A stretch of 64,000 nucleotides of DNA, from positions 744,001 to 808,000 of the forward strand of contig NZ_UPHU01000001.1 of NCBI RefSeq assembly GCF_900566075.1. Reading direction: 5' to 3'. Origin of the DNA: Mycobacterium pseudokansasii. GTDB lineage: Bacteria > Actinomycetota > Actinomycetes > Mycobacteriales > Mycobacteriaceae. How positions within the stretch are numbered: the first letter of the stretch is position 1; each line of letters starts with the position of its first letter. Shown piece after piece: positions 1 through 9,441 of the stretch. Position numbers and translations under genes: made by a program. Under the pieces are notes generated by a model. The model saw nothing but the letters and a program-made list of their open reading frames with translations. It ran no database searches and was not told where the DNA came from.

Positions 1-236
1 GTGCGCACGAACTGGTCGTGAAACATCGCTACCCGAGCGCTGAACTCCTGGTACTCCCGAGCGTGTGCGTTGAACAGCGCGGCGATGGCCGCCGACACCT
101 CATCGCCGGCGGCCGCCGCCAACCCGGTCGTGGGGGCGGCCCCGGCCACGTTGGCTGAGCTGATTGCCGAGCCGATGCCGATCAAGTCTCCTGATGCCGA
201 CGCCAGAACTTCGGGCGTCGCAATCACGAATGACAT
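1..236 (-). CDS. PE family protein, N-terminal PE domain (partial, runs off the left edge)
   Basis: The minus strand encodes the start of a PE domain: ATG at 236, preceded by GGGAGGA, then [18 protein letters not shown] with the Pro-Glu pair at residues 8-9 and an Ala-rich helical stretch ending near FHDQFV. PE proteins are mycobacterial type VII (ESX) secretion substrates with a roughly 100-residue N-terminal helical hairpin; about 78 residues are visible. Whether a PGRS tail or another C-terminal domain follows lies outside the window. In the M. tuberculosis order I recall, regX3 borders Rv0492c directly, so this PE gene is extra here. Confidence 0.85.
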   Translation of the reverse strand, partial: MSFVIATPEVLASASGDLIGIGSAISSANVAGAAPTTGLAAAAGDEVSAAIAALFNAHAREYQEFSARVAMFHDQFVR

Positions 237-344
237 GACTTGTCCTCCCAACGCAGGCCTTTGTCGCCGCCGGATCTCACTATCCGGATGCGCCTTTGGT
301 AGTTGTTGGGAGAACCTGAAATGCGCTGGCTGGCGCTCTTTAGC

Positions 345-2225
345 TCACATAGTCGGCGCTGTACGGCCGGCGACTATCTGGTCAGCCACCGCCAGCGCCG
401 TCGCCATGATCGACACCTGCGGGTTGACCTCCGGGCAGCTGGGCAGGATCGATGCGTCGGCAACCCACACGCCGTCGACGCCGCGCAGCCGGCCGCTCGG
501 GTCGACGGGACAGATCTGCGGGTCGGCGCCCGCGGCCGCGGTCCCGGTCGGATGGAACGCGGCCAGGTGCAGGCCGCGCGGGTCGGCGCGCCGCAGCACA
601 TCCTGCAGCGCGGCGGGTGATGCCACGGTGCCCGCGCCAGGCACACCGGTCAGCACCTCGGCCGCCCCGGCGGCAAAAAGCAGCCGGCCGATGGCCTCCA
701 TGGCGACTCGCAGCTTGGCGATGTCGGCGCGGGCGATGTCGTAGCGCACCAGCGCCTCCCCGCGCACCGACCGGACCGATCCCACGCCGTGGTCGGCCAC
801 CATCGCACCGAAGGTGGCGACCCGGGGAGCCCGGTCCAGCCAGCCGAGCAGTTCGGCGCCGTAGCCGGGAAAGACCATCGAGCCCATGCCCGGCGGCGTG
901 GCGGTCGCCTCGATCAGCACCCCGTCGGATTCGTGGAACTCGTGGACCGCCGCACTTTGCAGCACGCCGCGCCAGGCATACACGTCGTCATCGAAGCGGC
1001 CGGCGAGCATCGTCGCCGGATGCAGTGCGAGGTTCCGGCCGAGCCGGGGATGGCCGCCAAGACCGCTGCGCCACAACAACATCGGCGTCTCGGTGGCTCC
1101 GGCGGCGACGACGACGGTGTCTGCCAGCACATCGATCGCGGTGCCGTCGGGCCGGCGGGCCCGCACGCCACGGGCGCGTCCGTGCTCGTGCAACACCCGC
1201 TCCACACGCGCGTGGGAGACGATCCGCGCGCCGGCCGCGCAGGCCTGCGGCAGTGCGTTGAGATGTACGCCGAACTTGGCGTTGCCGGGGCAGCCGATCG
1301 CGCATTGGCAGCAGCCTTCGCAGCCTGGCGCGTTGCGCGGGATGGGCGCAGCCCGCCAGCCCAGCGCAGTGGCGGCCTCGAGCAGCAGGTTGCCGTTGCG
1401 GCCCATGACGTTGCGCGGCGCCGGTGCGACCTGAAGCGTGCGCTCCACCTCGTCGAGGTAACCGGCCAGCCGGTCCGGGTCCGCCAGGCCGAGCCCGAAT
1501 TCGTCGCGCCAGCGGCGTTGCACGGCATCGGGTGGCCGAAAGCAGGTGCCGGAATTGACGACGGTGGTGCCCCCGACCGCCCGGCCCATCGGCAGCACCA
1601 CCGACGGGCGGCCCAGCGCGATGGTGGCCCCGGCGCCGCGGTAAAGGCCGGCATAGCGGTCGATCGGGTGGGTGCTACGGAACTCCTCGACCGTCCAGCG
1701 CCGCCCCTCTTCGAGTACGACGACGCCGGCGCCGGCCTGCGCCAGCGTGCGCGCGGCCATGGCGCCGCCGGCCCCGGAGCCGACGATCACCGCATCGGTG
1801 GTGACGACCGAAGCGCTATCCGTCGACGAGCGGACGGTCAGCTCCGCGTCCGGGCGCGCCGGGTCGTTTCTCTGGGCGCGGGCGAGCAGCTCGTCGGCGT
1901 AGGCGTCCGCGCCGTTGGCCAGCAGCACGATCGCTTTCAGGCCCTCCACCGCGGCACCCATATCGGGGCCGACGGCGGCGACCCGGCCCAGCACCCGGGC
2001 CCGCTGCGCCGGACTCAATCGCGGCAACGACCGGCCCGTGGTCAGGTAGCTCGCGGCCGCCAGCGACAGCACCCCGGCGCGGACCGCGGACCGTTGCATC
2101 GCCGGCAACTGTTCGACGTAGCGCCCGACGCGTTCGACGAACTGAGCCGGCGCTGGACCACCGTGCTCGGGTGGTAGCAACGCCGTGCCGAACGCGGCCA
2201 CGGCCCGATCCGCCAGCCGGCTCAT
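345..2225 (-). CDS. GMC-family FAD-dependent oxidoreductase (Rv0492c homologue)
   Basis: This 626-residue protein belongs to the glucose-methanol-choline oxidoreductases, flavoenzymes that oxidise alcohols. The FAD dinucleotide fold is at about residues 144-165 (VIVGSGAGGAMAART). A Cys-rich CEGCCQCAIGCPGNAKFG segment resembles that of long-chain alcohol oxidases. The GMC C-terminal domain carries HPTGTAAAG and a terminal CPEVNPQVSIMATALAVAD block typical of the catalytic and FAD-contact region. I chose ATG 2225 because it overlaps the upstream gene's stop as ATGA, and the extra upstream open frame reads only Arg-rich noise. It is last in a three-gene, translationally coupled operon. A long-chain or sterol-like alcohol substrate is an inference; nothing in the sequence fixes it. 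Confidence 0.9.
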   Translation of the reverse strand: MSRLADRAVAAFGTALLPPEHGGPAPAQFVERVGRYVEQLPAMQRSAVRAGVLSLAAASYLTTGRSLPRLSPAQRARVLGRVAAVGPDMGAAVEGLKAIVLLANGADAYADELLARAQRNDPARPDAELTVRSSTDSASVVTTDAVIVGSGAGGAMAARTLAQAGAGVVVLEEGRRWTVEEFRSTHPIDRYAGLYRGAGATIALGRPSVVLPMGRAVGGTTVVNSGTCFRPPDAVQRRWRDEFGLGLADPDRLAGYLDEVERTLQVAPAPRNVMGRNGNLLLEAATALGWRAAPIPRNAPGCEGCCQCAIGCPGNAKFGVHLNALPQACAAGARIVSHARVERVLHEHGRARGVRARRPDGTAIDVLADTVVVAAGATETPMLLWRSGLGGHPRLGRNLALHPATMLAGRFDDDVYAWRGVLQSAAVHEFHESDGVLIEATATPPGMGSMVFPGYGAELLGWLDRAPRVATFGAMVADHGVGSVRSVRGEALVRYDIARADIAKLRVAMEAIGRLLFAAGAAEVLTGVPGAGTVASPAALQDVLRRADPRGLHLAAFHPTGTAAAGADPQICPVDPSGRLRGVDGVWVADASILPSCPEVNPQVSIMATALAVADQIVAGRTAPTM

Positions 2226-2551
2226 CGCCGGCGCCCGAACCGTCGACCGAGTTTGATGAAGAACGGATAGGTCCCGAAGATGCCGCCGGCGGCGGCGTGC
2301 AACGGCCACCCTGCTTCCGCGGTATCCACGTCGAACACGCCGCTGTTCCACATGAAGTCACGGCCGTTCTGCGAGCGGAACGGGCGCCACAAGAACCCCA
2401 GGCCGGGCACGTTGTTGTAGAGCCCGAACGATCCCGCGAAGAAGACACCGAGCACGGCGGCTTCGGCGAGATCACGACGGTCTTCGGGCACCCTGCGCTC
2501 GATGAGCGCTCCGCTGGCGAACAGCAGCGGCGGGTCCAGGAGAAAACTCAT
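2222..2551 (-). CDS. Small conserved protein (Rv0492A homologue)
   Basis: This 109-residue protein begins [20 protein letters not shown] and contains a hydrophobic stretch near residues 31-45, so a membrane anchor is possible. It overlaps its neighbours by 4 bp on both sides (ATGA with the upstream gene at 2548-2551 and with the downstream GMC gene at 2222-2225), so the three are translated as a coupled unit. No catalytic motif is recognised. Because it sits between a lipocalin-like protein and a GMC oxidoreductase, an accessory role for that oxidoreductase is plausible, but this is inference only. Confidence 0.8.
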   Translation of the reverse strand: MSFLLDPPLLFASGALIERRVPEDRRDLAEAAVLGVFFAGSFGLYNNVPGLGFLWRPFRSQNGRDFMWNSGVFDVDTAEAGWPLHAAAGGIFGTYPFFIKLGRRFGRRR

Positions 2552-3516
2552 GACGGGGTCCTTTCGTGGACGGCGGGTGCGTCGGCTCCGCGCAACCCGA
2601 CTTCGGCATGCCCGATGCCCAACACCGACCAACGCCGGTCCTCGACCTCGACGTAAATGTCCGCCTGCTCGGTGTTGGTGCACACCGCCCGGCCCCCGTC
2701 CGGGTCGGTGTATTCCAGCCTCACGCACCTGTCCGGGGGTTGATCGACACGGATCAGCACCTTGCGGCCGCCGATGTGTCCCTCCAGCTGCCAGTGCGCC
2801 ACGCCGAGCGTGGTGCGCATCCGCAGGGACGGGAAAGGGCTTGCCGGCCAGTCTTTTCCGTCGATGCGGAACCGGACGAACGCCAGTGGCGCAAGCTTGC
2901 GCAGTCCCGGCTTGTGCGACACCGCGGTGACGGCCTCCACCACGTCGCCGCCGCCGAGGTCGGCATGGATCCAGCCCCAGCGCTTGGCATTGCCATGCCC
3001 GTAGATGTGTGCGACGCCGCCGCGCCAGCCGGTGACGGGATGGGTGGTGTTGCCTTGAGAATCCACGTTCAGCGAGCCGGTGAAGTCGGCCGTGGGGGCA
3101 AGCACCACCTGCGCGCCCGGCAGCAACTCGCGCTCCCACGCTACCCGGGGAAACGTCCACAGCGGCGCGCCGGCGTCCTCCCAAGCCAGGTCCCAGGCCA
3201 GTGATCCCGCCCGCCCGGTCAGCTTTCCGGGCGCCACCCGGGCGCCGGCGGCGTCGAACCACGCCGAGCCGGCGGCGGGCTGGACCGGTGTCGGACCGAA
3301 ACGTTCGGTGCGCGGCGGGCCCTCCGGCGGAAACCAGGTGACCCAACCGTGCCCGTAGGGCGATCCGGTTGTCGGCGCCACCGTTTCGCAATGGACCCAC
3401 AGACCCGCACGCGTCGACGGGTCGGACAGGGTGGCGTACCAGACTTCCAGGCGTCCGGCCCTACCTTGCCAGCGCGGGGCTGTCGCCGACCGCAATTCAT
3501 CGTCCACTTGCTCCAC
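2548..3516 (-). CDS. Conserved protein, lipocalin-like or AttH-like fold suspected (Rv0493c homologue)
   Basis: This 322-residue protein is rich in Trp and in alternating beta-type segments (for example [31 protein letters not shown]), a pattern seen in two-domain lipocalin-like proteins such as hydroxyneurosporene-synthase/AttH relatives. That fold call is a guess from residue pattern. No signal peptide is evident. It is the first gene of the leftward operon. Its ATG at 3516 lies only 35 bp from the divergently transcribed GntR-type regulator, so both promoters must share the short interval and co-regulation is likely. Confidence 0.8.
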   Translation of the reverse strand: MEQVDDELRSATAPRWQGRAGRLEVWYATLSDPSTRAGLWVHCETVAPTTGSPYGHGWVTWFPPEGPPRTERFGPTPVQPAAGSAWFDAAGARVAPGKLTGRAGSLAWDLAWEDAGAPLWTFPRVAWERELLPGAQVVLAPTADFTGSLNVDSQGNTTHPVTGWRGGVAHIYGHGNAKRWGWIHADLGGGDVVEAVTAVSHKPGLRKLAPLAFVRFRIDGKDWPASPFPSLRMRTTLGVAHWQLEGHIGGRKVLIRVDQPPDRCVRLEYTDPDGGRAVCTNTEQADIYVEVEDRRWSVLGIGHAEVGLRGADAPAVHERTPS

Positions 3517-3538
3517 CTCCGGTTGATTCGTCCACTAT

Positions 3539-3553
3539 ATTGGTTGAGCCAAT
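3539..3553. promoter_or_regulatory. Perfect inverted repeat, candidate operator of the FadR-like regulator
   Basis: ATTGG and CCAAT arms of 5 bp flank a 5-bp centre. The site lies in the 35-bp divergent gap and reaches into the start codon of the regulator at 3552. GntR/FadR proteins bind short palindromes and often repress themselves; I recall that M. tuberculosis Rv0494 is autoregulatory. A protein bound here would block both the regulator and the leftward operon. The short arms make this a candidate only. Confidence 0.45.
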
Positions 3554-4274
3554 GAACCAGTCAAGTGCCTTTCAGCCGCCGGACCGTCAGCGCGTCGACG
3601 AACAGATCGCCGCGTCGATCGCGGACGCCATCCTGGACGGGGTCTTCCCGCCGGGCTCGACGCTGCCGCCGGAACGTGACCTGGCCACGCAGTTCGGGGT
3701 CAACCGCACGTCGCTGCGGCAGGGGCTGGCCCGGCTGCAGCAGATGGGCCTGATCGAGGTCAGACACGGCAGCGGCAGCGTGGTACGCGATCCCGAGGGG
3801 CTTACTCATCCCGCCGTTGTCGAGGCGCTGGTACGCAAACTGGGTCCGGATTTCCTCGCCGAACTGCTGGAGATCCGCGCGGCTTTAGGTCCGTTGATCG
3901 GCCGCCTGGCCGCGCAGCGACACACCCCCGACGATGCCCACGCATTGCGCGACGCGCTGGCGGCCCTGCGGGACGCCGATGATGCCGCCGGCCGGCAGGA
4001 GGCCGACCTCGCCTATTTCCGGGTGCTCATCCACAGCAGCCGCAACCGCGCGTTGGGGTTGCTGTATCGCTGGGTCGAGCACGCCTTCGGCGACCGCGAG
4101 CACGGGCTGACCGGGGCCTACGACGATGCCGAGCCGGTCCTGGCCGATCTGCACGCGATCACCGAGGCGGTGCTCGCGCGCGACCCCGTTGTCGCAGGTG
4201 CGGCCGTCGAGGCGTATCTACGCGCCAGTGCGCTGCGGATGATCGTGGCCTACACCGAGGGATCTACGAGCTGA
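3552..4274 (+). CDS. FadR-like GntR-family transcriptional regulator (Rv0494 homologue)
   Basis: This 240-residue protein has an N-terminal winged helix-turn-helix at about residues 14-80 ([20 protein letters not shown] followed by a [13 protein letters not shown] wing). An all-helical FadR-type ligand-binding domain fills the rest. FadR-like regulators sense acyl-CoA or related ligands and control lipid metabolism. ATG 3552 gives a length matching Rv0494 (about 242 residues as I recall); the longer open frame upstream runs through the neighbouring gene. It is divergent to the GMC oxidoreductase operon, its probable target. The bound ligand cannot be read from sequence. Confidence 0.9.
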   Translation: MNQSSAFQPPDRQRVDEQIAASIADAILDGVFPPGSTLPPERDLATQFGVNRTSLRQGLARLQQMGLIEVRHGSGSVVRDPEGLTHPAVVEALVRKLGPDFLAELLEIRAALGPLIGRLAAQRHTPDDAHALRDALAALRDADDAAGRQEADLAYFRVLIHSSRNRALGLLYRWVEHAFGDREHGLTGAYDDAEPVLADLHAITEAVLARDPVVAGAAVEAYLRASALRMIVAYTEGSTS

Positions 4275-4281
4275 CTGTGTG

Positions 4282-4645
4282 CTAGCCGTTGATCCCGTAC
4301 TGGCCGAACAGCAGGCCGCCGGTGCCACCGGTGCCGCCCGGCCCCTGGTTGAGGGTGCCAGAGACGCCATTGCCCCCGTTTCACGATCAATATCCCGGCA
4401 TCCCCACCGTTTTTGCCACTGCCCGCGGGCGCCGCGGCGCCATTGCCGATCAGCGGACGCCCAGCAGCCCCAGGGTGGGCGCGTTGATCAGGTCGAGTAT
4501 CGATTGCAGCGGTCCGGCGTTGGCGGCCTCGGCCGCCGCATACGAGCCGGCGCCCGCGGTCAACGCCTGCACCAACTGCCACGAACTGCCACGAACTGCT
4601 GATGAAACGCCGTAGCCTGGGCGCCGATCGTATCGTGCTGCGGAG
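4282..4645 (-). pseudogene. Decayed PE_PGRS gene remnant
   Basis: The minus strand holds pieces of a PE_PGRS gene in different frames. There is a PE-domain tail (DTIGAQATAFHQQFV, then SYAAAEAANAGPLQSILDLI), the usual linker INAPTLGLLGRPLIGNGA, and a normal C-terminus (GTGGTGGLLFGQYGING, stop at 4282-4284). Most of the Gly-rich domain is missing, the N-terminal PE half is not recognisable, and at least two frame changes separate the parts. One coincides with a triplicated 10-bp unit. It fills the gap between the regulator and the Rv0495c homologue. Confidence 0.75.
4571..4600. repeat. Three tandem copies of a 10-bp unit inside the PE_PGRS remnant
   Basis: The unit ACGAACTGCC is repeated at 4581 and 4591, with a first near-copy at 4571 (ACCAACTGCC) and a last-base change in the third. 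Ten base pairs is not a multiple of three, so the duplication shifts the PE reading frame exactly where FHQQFV should continue into the Ala-rich helix. Slippage is the likely cause of one inactivating lesion. Confidence 0.7.
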
Positions 4646-4688
4646 GCCGGATAGCGCCGTTGCGGCAAACTCCCCCGGGGCCTGTCCG

Positions 4689-5486
4689 CTACCTCGGCGC
4701 TGCGCGCGTCGCAGGATGGACGGCCACCAGCCCTAACCGGCTGCGGCGTTTACATATTTCGGCCAGTTCCGCATACGCCTTCACGCCGAGCAGTTCGGTG
4801 AGCTCGTCGGCCAGGCTCTCCCACACCTGTCTGGTTCCGATATGGGCGGCCGGATCGCCGGTGCAATACCAATGCAGGTCGGCCCCGCCGGAACCCCAGC
4901 CGCGGCGATCGTATTCGGTGACGGTGGTTTTCAGAATCTCGGTGCCGTCGGGCCGGGTCACCCATTCCTGACTGCGCCGGATCGGCAACTGCCAGCAGAC
5001 ATCAGGTTTCATCGTCAGCGGCGCCACACCCAACTTCAGTGCCTTGGTGTGCAGCGCACAGCCGGGGCCGCCCTTGAAGCCCGGCCGGTTCAAGAAGATG
5101 CAGGCGTCCTTGTGTTTTCGGGTGCGGTACTGCGGTTGGCCGTCGTGCTCGTCGAGTTCCAGATATCCCTTGCGGCCCAGGCCTTTTCCGCGGAATTGCC
5201 AGTCCTCGTCGGTCAGTTTCTGCACCGCGTCGTCGAGCCGGGCACGGTCGTCGTCATCGGATAGGAAGGCTCCGTGCGAGCAACACCCGTCGTCCGGCCG
5301 GCCCGCCACCGTACCCTGGCAGGCGGGCGTGCCGAACACACATGTCCAGTGCGACAGCAGCCAGGTGAGGTCGGCCGCGATCAGGTGCTCGGGATTGTCG
5401 GGATCGTAGAATTCCACCCACTCACGGGGGAAATCCAATTCGACCTCTTGCCCCGGGTGCACCGGCCTCAGGCGCGAGTTTGCCAC
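4689..5486 (-). CDS. Conserved Cys-containing protein (Rv0495c homologue)
   Basis: This is a 265-residue protein when started at GTG 5486 ([19 protein letters not shown]). An upstream ATG at 5669 would overlap ppx1 and add an unlikely Arg/Cys-rich leader, so I rejected it. Cysteines are grouped as CVFGTPACQ, then CCSHG, then single Cys residues in [19 protein letters not shown] and DVCWQLP, which suggests a bound metal or Fe-S cluster. The protein is acidic and soluble-looking, without a signal peptide. No catalytic family is recognised. It is divergent from ppx1. Confidence 0.75.
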   Translation of the reverse strand: MANSRLRPVHPGQEVELDFPREWVEFYDPDNPEHLIAADLTWLLSHWTCVFGTPACQGTVAGRPDDGCCSHGAFLSDDDDRARLDDAVQKLTDEDWQFRGKGLGRKGYLELDEHDGQPQYRTRKHKDACIFLNRPGFKGGPGCALHTKALKLGVAPLTMKPDVCWQLPIRRSQEWVTRPDGTEILKTTVTEYDRRGWGSGGADLHWYCTGDPAAHIGTRQVWESLADELTELLGVKAYAELAEICKRRSRLGLVAVHPATRAAPR

Positions 5487-5627
5487 GGTTGCAACGTTAG
5501 TCCACCGTTGCGGTCGTCTGGGCGGCCAGCGGCAGGCGCATCCTGCGCGGGCTCTCCCCGCAAGCCCGATGGTGCTCCCGCATCGGGTCGCTGAGCGACC
5601 CGCGTCGTCGCCCGCTAGTTTGATCTC

Positions 5628-6662
5628 GTGCGATTGGGCGTGCTGGACGTGGGCAGCAACACGGTCCATCTACTGGTGGTAGATGCTCACCGTGGCGGGC
5701 ATCCGACGCCGATGAGTTCGACGAAGGCCACGCTGCGGCTGGCCGAAGCCACCGACAGCTCGGGCAAGATCACCAGGCGTGGCGCCGACAAACTGGTGTC
5801 GACCATCGACGAGTTCGCCAAGATCGCGGTGAGCTCCGGTTGTGCCGAGTTGATGGCCTTCGCCACCTCGGCCGTGCGGGAAGCCGAGAACTCCGAAGAT
5901 GTGCTGGCCCGGGTAGGCAAGGAAACCGGTGTCGAGTTGCAGGTACTGGGCGGGGTCGACGAGTCCCGGCTGACCTTCCTGGCGGTGCGACGATGGTACG
6001 GCTGGAGTGCGGGCCGCATCGTCAACCTCGACATCGGCGGCGGTTCGCTGGAGCTGTCCAGCGGCGTGGACGAGGAGCCCGAGGTGGCGCTGTCGCTGCC
6101 GCTGGGCGCCGGCCGGTTGACCCGCGAATGGCTGCCCGACGATCCGCCCGGCCGGCGGCGGGTGGCGATGCTGCGTGACTGGCTCGACGCAGAGCTGTCG
6201 GACGCCAGTGTGGCCGTTCTGGAGGCGGGCAATCCTGACCTCGCGGTCGCCACATCGAAGACCTTTCGGTCGCTGGCACGGCTGACCGGAGCCGCGCCGT
6301 CGGCCGCCGGACCGCGGGTGAAACGGATGCTGACGGCCGACGGCCTCAGGCAACTCATATCTTTCATCTCTAGGATGACGACCGCTGACCGTGCAGAACT
6401 GGAAGGAGTCAGCGCCGAGCGCGCGCCGCAGATCGTAGCGGGGGCTCTGGTCGCGGAGGCAAGCATGCGAGCGCTGTCGATAGACGCGGTGGATATCTGC
6501 CCGTGGGCGCTGCGAGAAGGTGTGATCTTGCGCCGACTCGACAGCGAGGCCGACGGGACCGCCTTCATGGAAACTTCGCCGGTGGCGACGTCGGTGCGCG
6601 ATGCTGGAGGTCAGTTAGCAGATCGGAATGCCGCTCCCCGATCGAGAGGCAACAAACCATGA
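5628..6662 (+). CDS. ppx1: Exopolyphosphatase/guanosine pentaphosphatase family protein (Rv0496, Ppx1)
   Basis: This 344-residue protein has the ASKHA ATPase fold of Ppx/GppA enzymes, which remove terminal phosphate from inorganic polyphosphate. The N-terminal phosphate-binding loop is [15 protein letters not shown] (about residues 6-20), and the second nucleotide/phosphate motif is [14 protein letters not shown]. Mycobacterial Ppx1 is the short form without the extra C-terminal domains of the E. coli enzyme, consistent with this length. The GTG start at 5628 is supported by similarity at residue 1 onward. It overlaps the next gene as ATGA at 6659-6662, so the two are coupled. Confidence 0.93.
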   Translation: MRLGVLDVGSNTVHLLVVDAHRGGHPTPMSSTKATLRLAEATDSSGKITRRGADKLVSTIDEFAKIAVSSGCAELMAFATSAVREAENSEDVLARVGKETGVELQVLGGVDESRLTFLAVRRWYGWSAGRIVNLDIGGGSLELSSGVDEEPEVALSLPLGAGRLTREWLPDDPPGRRRVAMLRDWLDAELSDASVAVLEAGNPDLAVATSKTFRSLARLTGAAPSAAGPRVKRMLTADGLRQLISFISRMTTADRAELEGVSAERAPQIVAGALVAEASMRALSIDAVDICPWALREGVILRRLDSEADGTAFMETSPVATSVRDAGGQLADRNAAPRSRGNKP

Positions 6663-7708
6663 CTGGACCACATTCCGACACGGAGGACACCAAGCAGATC
6701 TCGGTCGCCGAACTACTGGCCAGAAACGGCACCATCGGCGCCCCTGCCGTGACCCGGCGGCGTCGCCGTCGCCGCGGCGATAGCGATGCGGTCACGGTGG
6801 CCGAGCTGACCGGCGAAATCCCGATCATTCGCGAGGACCGGCGCGAAGACCGGCGCGAGACGGCCGAGACTCCGGCGCCTACAGTCCCGGCCGAACCGCC
6901 AACTCAGCCACAGCCCGGCAAACCACGCGTCGAGGTTGCCGAGCCGGTCACGCCGTCGCCTCCACAACCTGAGCCGGTCGCCGCAGAACCGGTAATCGAG
7001 GAGCCGGCCAAGGCCAGGTACTGGTCCGAGCCCGAACCGCGCTGGCCCAGATCCGAGCCGATCGCCCGACGCAAGTCGGGCCCCGAACGCAGCGAGTACC
7101 CGCGACCCTTGCGTCACACCGAAGAAAGCGACACCTCCGAGCAGCAGTCCGGTGCCGAGCACATGAGTCCCGACCCGGTAGGCCACTACGTCGACACCTC
7201 GGTGGACGCGATAGACGTTGCGGTGGACGAGGCTGAACCGGCCGCCGACGAGACAGCCTACGTGCGTTCCTACCTACACGATGTGGACGGCGCCGCGGAG
7301 CGGACCCTGTTCGGCGGGCAGTCGCTGGCCGACGAGGTGGCCCGGCGGCGGGGCGAGGCGGCCCCGGCGGTGTTCGACGAGGAACGGCTCGACCGTGACC
7401 GTGCCGACAAAACCGGAGGCTCCGGCCGTGCCCCGGGTGCGCTGGTGGCCCTGTGGCGCGGCACTGTGGTGGTGCTGCAGTCGATCCTGGCCGTCGTGTT
7501 CGGCGCCGGTCTGTTCATCGCCTTCGACCAGCTGTGGCGATGGAACAGCATCGTGGCATTGGTGCTCTCGGTCTTGGTGATCCTCGGGCTGGTGGTCGCG
7601 GTGCGAGTAGTCCGTAAGACCGAGGACATCGCCAGTACGTTGATCGCGGTTGCGGTTGGCGCGCTGATTACCTGGGGACCGTTGGTGCTATCCCTGCAAA
7701 CAGGCTAG
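6659..7708 (+). CDS. Conserved membrane protein with long disordered N-terminus (Rv0497 homologue)
   Basis: This is a 349-residue protein. The first roughly 250 residues are charged, Pro/Glu/Arg-rich and probably disordered and cytoplasmic, with an RRRRRRRG basic run. The C-terminal roughly 90 residues contain three hydrophobic segments (around [39 protein letters not shown] and [18 protein letters not shown]). ATG 6659 overlaps the ppx1 stop; the longer frame upstream is shadow. No enzyme motif is visible. Because ppx1 and this gene are translationally coupled, a membrane role linked to polyphosphate signalling is conceivable but unproven. Confidence 0.85.
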   Translation: MTGPHSDTEDTKQISVAELLARNGTIGAPAVTRRRRRRRGDSDAVTVAELTGEIPIIREDRREDRRETAETPAPTVPAEPPTQPQPGKPRVEVAEPVTPSPPQPEPVAAEPVIEEPAKARYWSEPEPRWPRSEPIARRKSGPERSEYPRPLRHTEESDTSEQQSGAEHMSPDPVGHYVDTSVDAIDVAVDEAEPAADETAYVRSYLHDVDGAAERTLFGGQSLADEVARRRGEAAPAVFDEERLDRDRADKTGGSGRAPGALVALWRGTVVVLQSILAVVFGAGLFIAFDQLWRWNSIVALVLSVLVILGLVVAVRVVRKTEDIASTLIAVAVGALITWGPLVLSLQTG

Positions 7709-7723
7709 GCGCGCCGATACCCA

Positions 7724-8566
7724 GTGCGTCCAGCAATCAAAGTCGGCTTGTCGACGGCTTCGGTGTACCCGCTGCGGGCCGAAGCCGCATTCGAGTACGC
7801 GGCCCGACTCGGCTACGACGGAGTCGAGCTGATGGTGTGGGGCGAGTCGGTCAGCCAGGACGTCGACGCGGTCAAGAGACTGTCGCGACGCTACCGCGTG
7901 CCGGTGCTGTCCGTGCATGCGCCATGCCTGCTGATCTCGCAACGGGTATGGGGCGCCAACCCGATTCCCAAGCTGGAGCGCAGTGTGCGGGCCGCCGAAC
8001 GACTGGGCGCGCAGACGGTCGTGGTACACCCGCCGTTCCGGTGGCAACGTCGCTACGCCGAGGGGTTCGGCGAGCAGGTCGCCGCGTTGGAAGCGTCCAG
8101 CGACGTGATGGTCGCCGTCGAAAACATGTTTCCGTTCCGGGCGGACCGGCTTTTCGGGGTCGGCCAATCACGGGAACGGATGCGCCGGCGCGGCGGTGGT
8201 CCGGGTCCGGCGATTTCGGCGTTCGCGCCGTCCTACGACCCACTGGACGGCAATCACGCCCATTACACGCTGGACCTCTCGCATACCTCGACCGCGGGCA
8301 CCGATGCGCTGGATATGGCCCGCCGGATGGGCCGGGGTCTGGTCCATCTGCACCTGTGCGACGGCAGCGGGCTGCCCGCCGATGAACACCTGGTGCCCGG
8401 TCACGGCACGCAGCCCACTGCCGAGGTGTGCCAGATGCTGGCGAGCGGTGGCTTTACCGGTCATGTGGTGCTGGAGGTGTCCACCTCGTCCGCACGTTCG
8501 GCGAGTGAGCGGGAAGCCATGCTGGTTGAGTCCCTGCAGTTCGCCCGGACCCATCTGCTGCGGTGA
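7724..8566 (+). CDS. Sugar phosphate isomerase/epimerase-type TIM barrel protein (Rv0498 homologue)
   Basis: This 280-residue protein belongs to the xylose-isomerase-like (AP endonuclease 2/IolE) TIM-barrel superfamily. Metal-ligand-type strands are visible: VPVLSVHAPCLL, TVVVHPPFRW, MVAVENMFPF, YTLDLSHTSTAG and LVHLHLCDGSG, ending in GHVVLEVSTS. The GTG start at 7724 (MRPAIKVGLSTASVYP) lies 15 bp after the previous stop. The superfamily includes isomerases, epimerases and endonucleases, so the substrate is open. It is encoded between a membrane protein and a thioesterase-like protein, which does not help to assign it. Confidence 0.85.
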   Translation: MRPAIKVGLSTASVYPLRAEAAFEYAARLGYDGVELMVWGESVSQDVDAVKRLSRRYRVPVLSVHAPCLLISQRVWGANPIPKLERSVRAAERLGAQTVVVHPPFRWQRRYAEGFGEQVAALEASSDVMVAVENMFPFRADRLFGVGQSRERMRRRGGGPGPAISAFAPSYDPLDGNHAHYTLDLSHTSTAGTDALDMARRMGRGLVHLHLCDGSGLPADEHLVPGHGTQPTAEVCQMLASGGFTGHVVLEVSTSSARSASEREAMLVESLQFARTHLLR

Positions 8567-8567
8567 A

Positions 8568-9413
8568 ATGAGCGCGATGTTCACCACCGCGATGGCGCTG
8601 CGGCAGGTCGACGCTGCTGCCGATGACGCGGTGTTTCACGGCGAGCTGAACCGGCACTGGACGATCGGTCCCAAGGTGCATGGCGGCGCGATGATGGCGC
8701 TGTGTGCCAATGCCGCCCGGATGGCTTATGGAGGGGCGGCGCCACAGCCGGCACTGCAACCGGTGGTCGTATCGGCCAACTTCCTGTGGGCGCCGGATCC
8801 GGGAGCGATGCGACTGGTGACGTCGATCCGCAAGCGTGGCCGCCGGATCGGCGTGGTCGACGTCGAGCTGACCCAGGGTGAGCGCACCGCGGTGCATGCC
8901 GTCGTCACGCTGGGCGAACCCGAGCACCAACTGCTCGGCGTGACGACCCCGCTGCTGTCGGCGAACCCGGTCGTGGATCTGATGGCACCTGAACCTCCCG
9001 ACGATGTGGCGCCGATCGGACCGGGCCACCCGCTGGCCGGGCTGGTGCACCTGGGCGAGGGCTGCGACGTGCGGCCGCTGCTGTCGACGCTGCAGCCCGG
9101 TACCGACGGGCGGCCGCCGGTCATCCAGATGTGGGCGCGCCCGCGCGGGGTGGCTCCTGATCCGCTTTTCGCGCTCATGTGCGGGGATTTGTCGGCGCCG
9201 GTCACCTTTGCCGTAGACCGCACCGGCTGGGCGCCGACCGTCCAGCTCACCGCCTTCCTTCGGGCACTGCCCGCCGACGGCTGGCTGCGGATCATCGCCA
9301 CCTGCATGGAGATCGGACACGACTGGTTCGACGAGGACCACACCGTCGTCGACAGCAACGGCCGTCTGGTGGTGCAAGCACGTCAATTGGCAATGGTCCC
9401 GGCCGCTGGCTAG
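8568..9413 (+). CDS. Double hotdog acyl-CoA thioesterase-like protein (Rv0499 homologue)
   Basis: This 281-residue protein has two hotdog-type halves of the TesB/acyl-CoA thioesterase superfamily. The first contains HWTIGPKVHGGAMMAL with the long helix around ANAARMAYGG; the second contains FAVDRTGWAPTVQLTAFLR and CMEIGHDWFDEDHTVVDSNG. Such enzymes hydrolyse acyl-CoA thioesters. The ATG at 8568 is just after the upstream stop codon, so the two genes are probably co-transcribed. Chain-length preference cannot be read. Confidence 0.85.
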   Translation: MSAMFTTAMALRQVDAAADDAVFHGELNRHWTIGPKVHGGAMMALCANAARMAYGGAAPQPALQPVVVSANFLWAPDPGAMRLVTSIRKRGRRIGVVDVELTQGERTAVHAVVTLGEPEHQLLGVTTPLLSANPVVDLMAPEPPDDVAPIGPGHPLAGLVHLGEGCDVRPLLSTLQPGTDGRPPVIQMWARPRGVAPDPLFALMCGDLSAPVTFAVDRTGWAPTVQLTAFLRALPADGWLRIIATCMEIGHDWFDEDHTVVDSNGRLVVQARQLAMVPAAG

Positions 9414-9441
9414 CGCTCCGGGGTCTGCGATGCTGTGCGGC

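Noticed and set aside
303..2177. Long plus-strand open frames opposite the GMC oxidoreductase gene
   Set aside because: They are high-G+C shadows: compositionally Arg/Gly/Ala-rich, without ribosome sites, and antisense to a protein with clear motifs.
6713..7186. 157-residue minus-strand frame opposite the Rv0497 homologue
   Set aside because: It mirrors the Pro/Glu-rich coding strand; no start signal and no recognisable domain.
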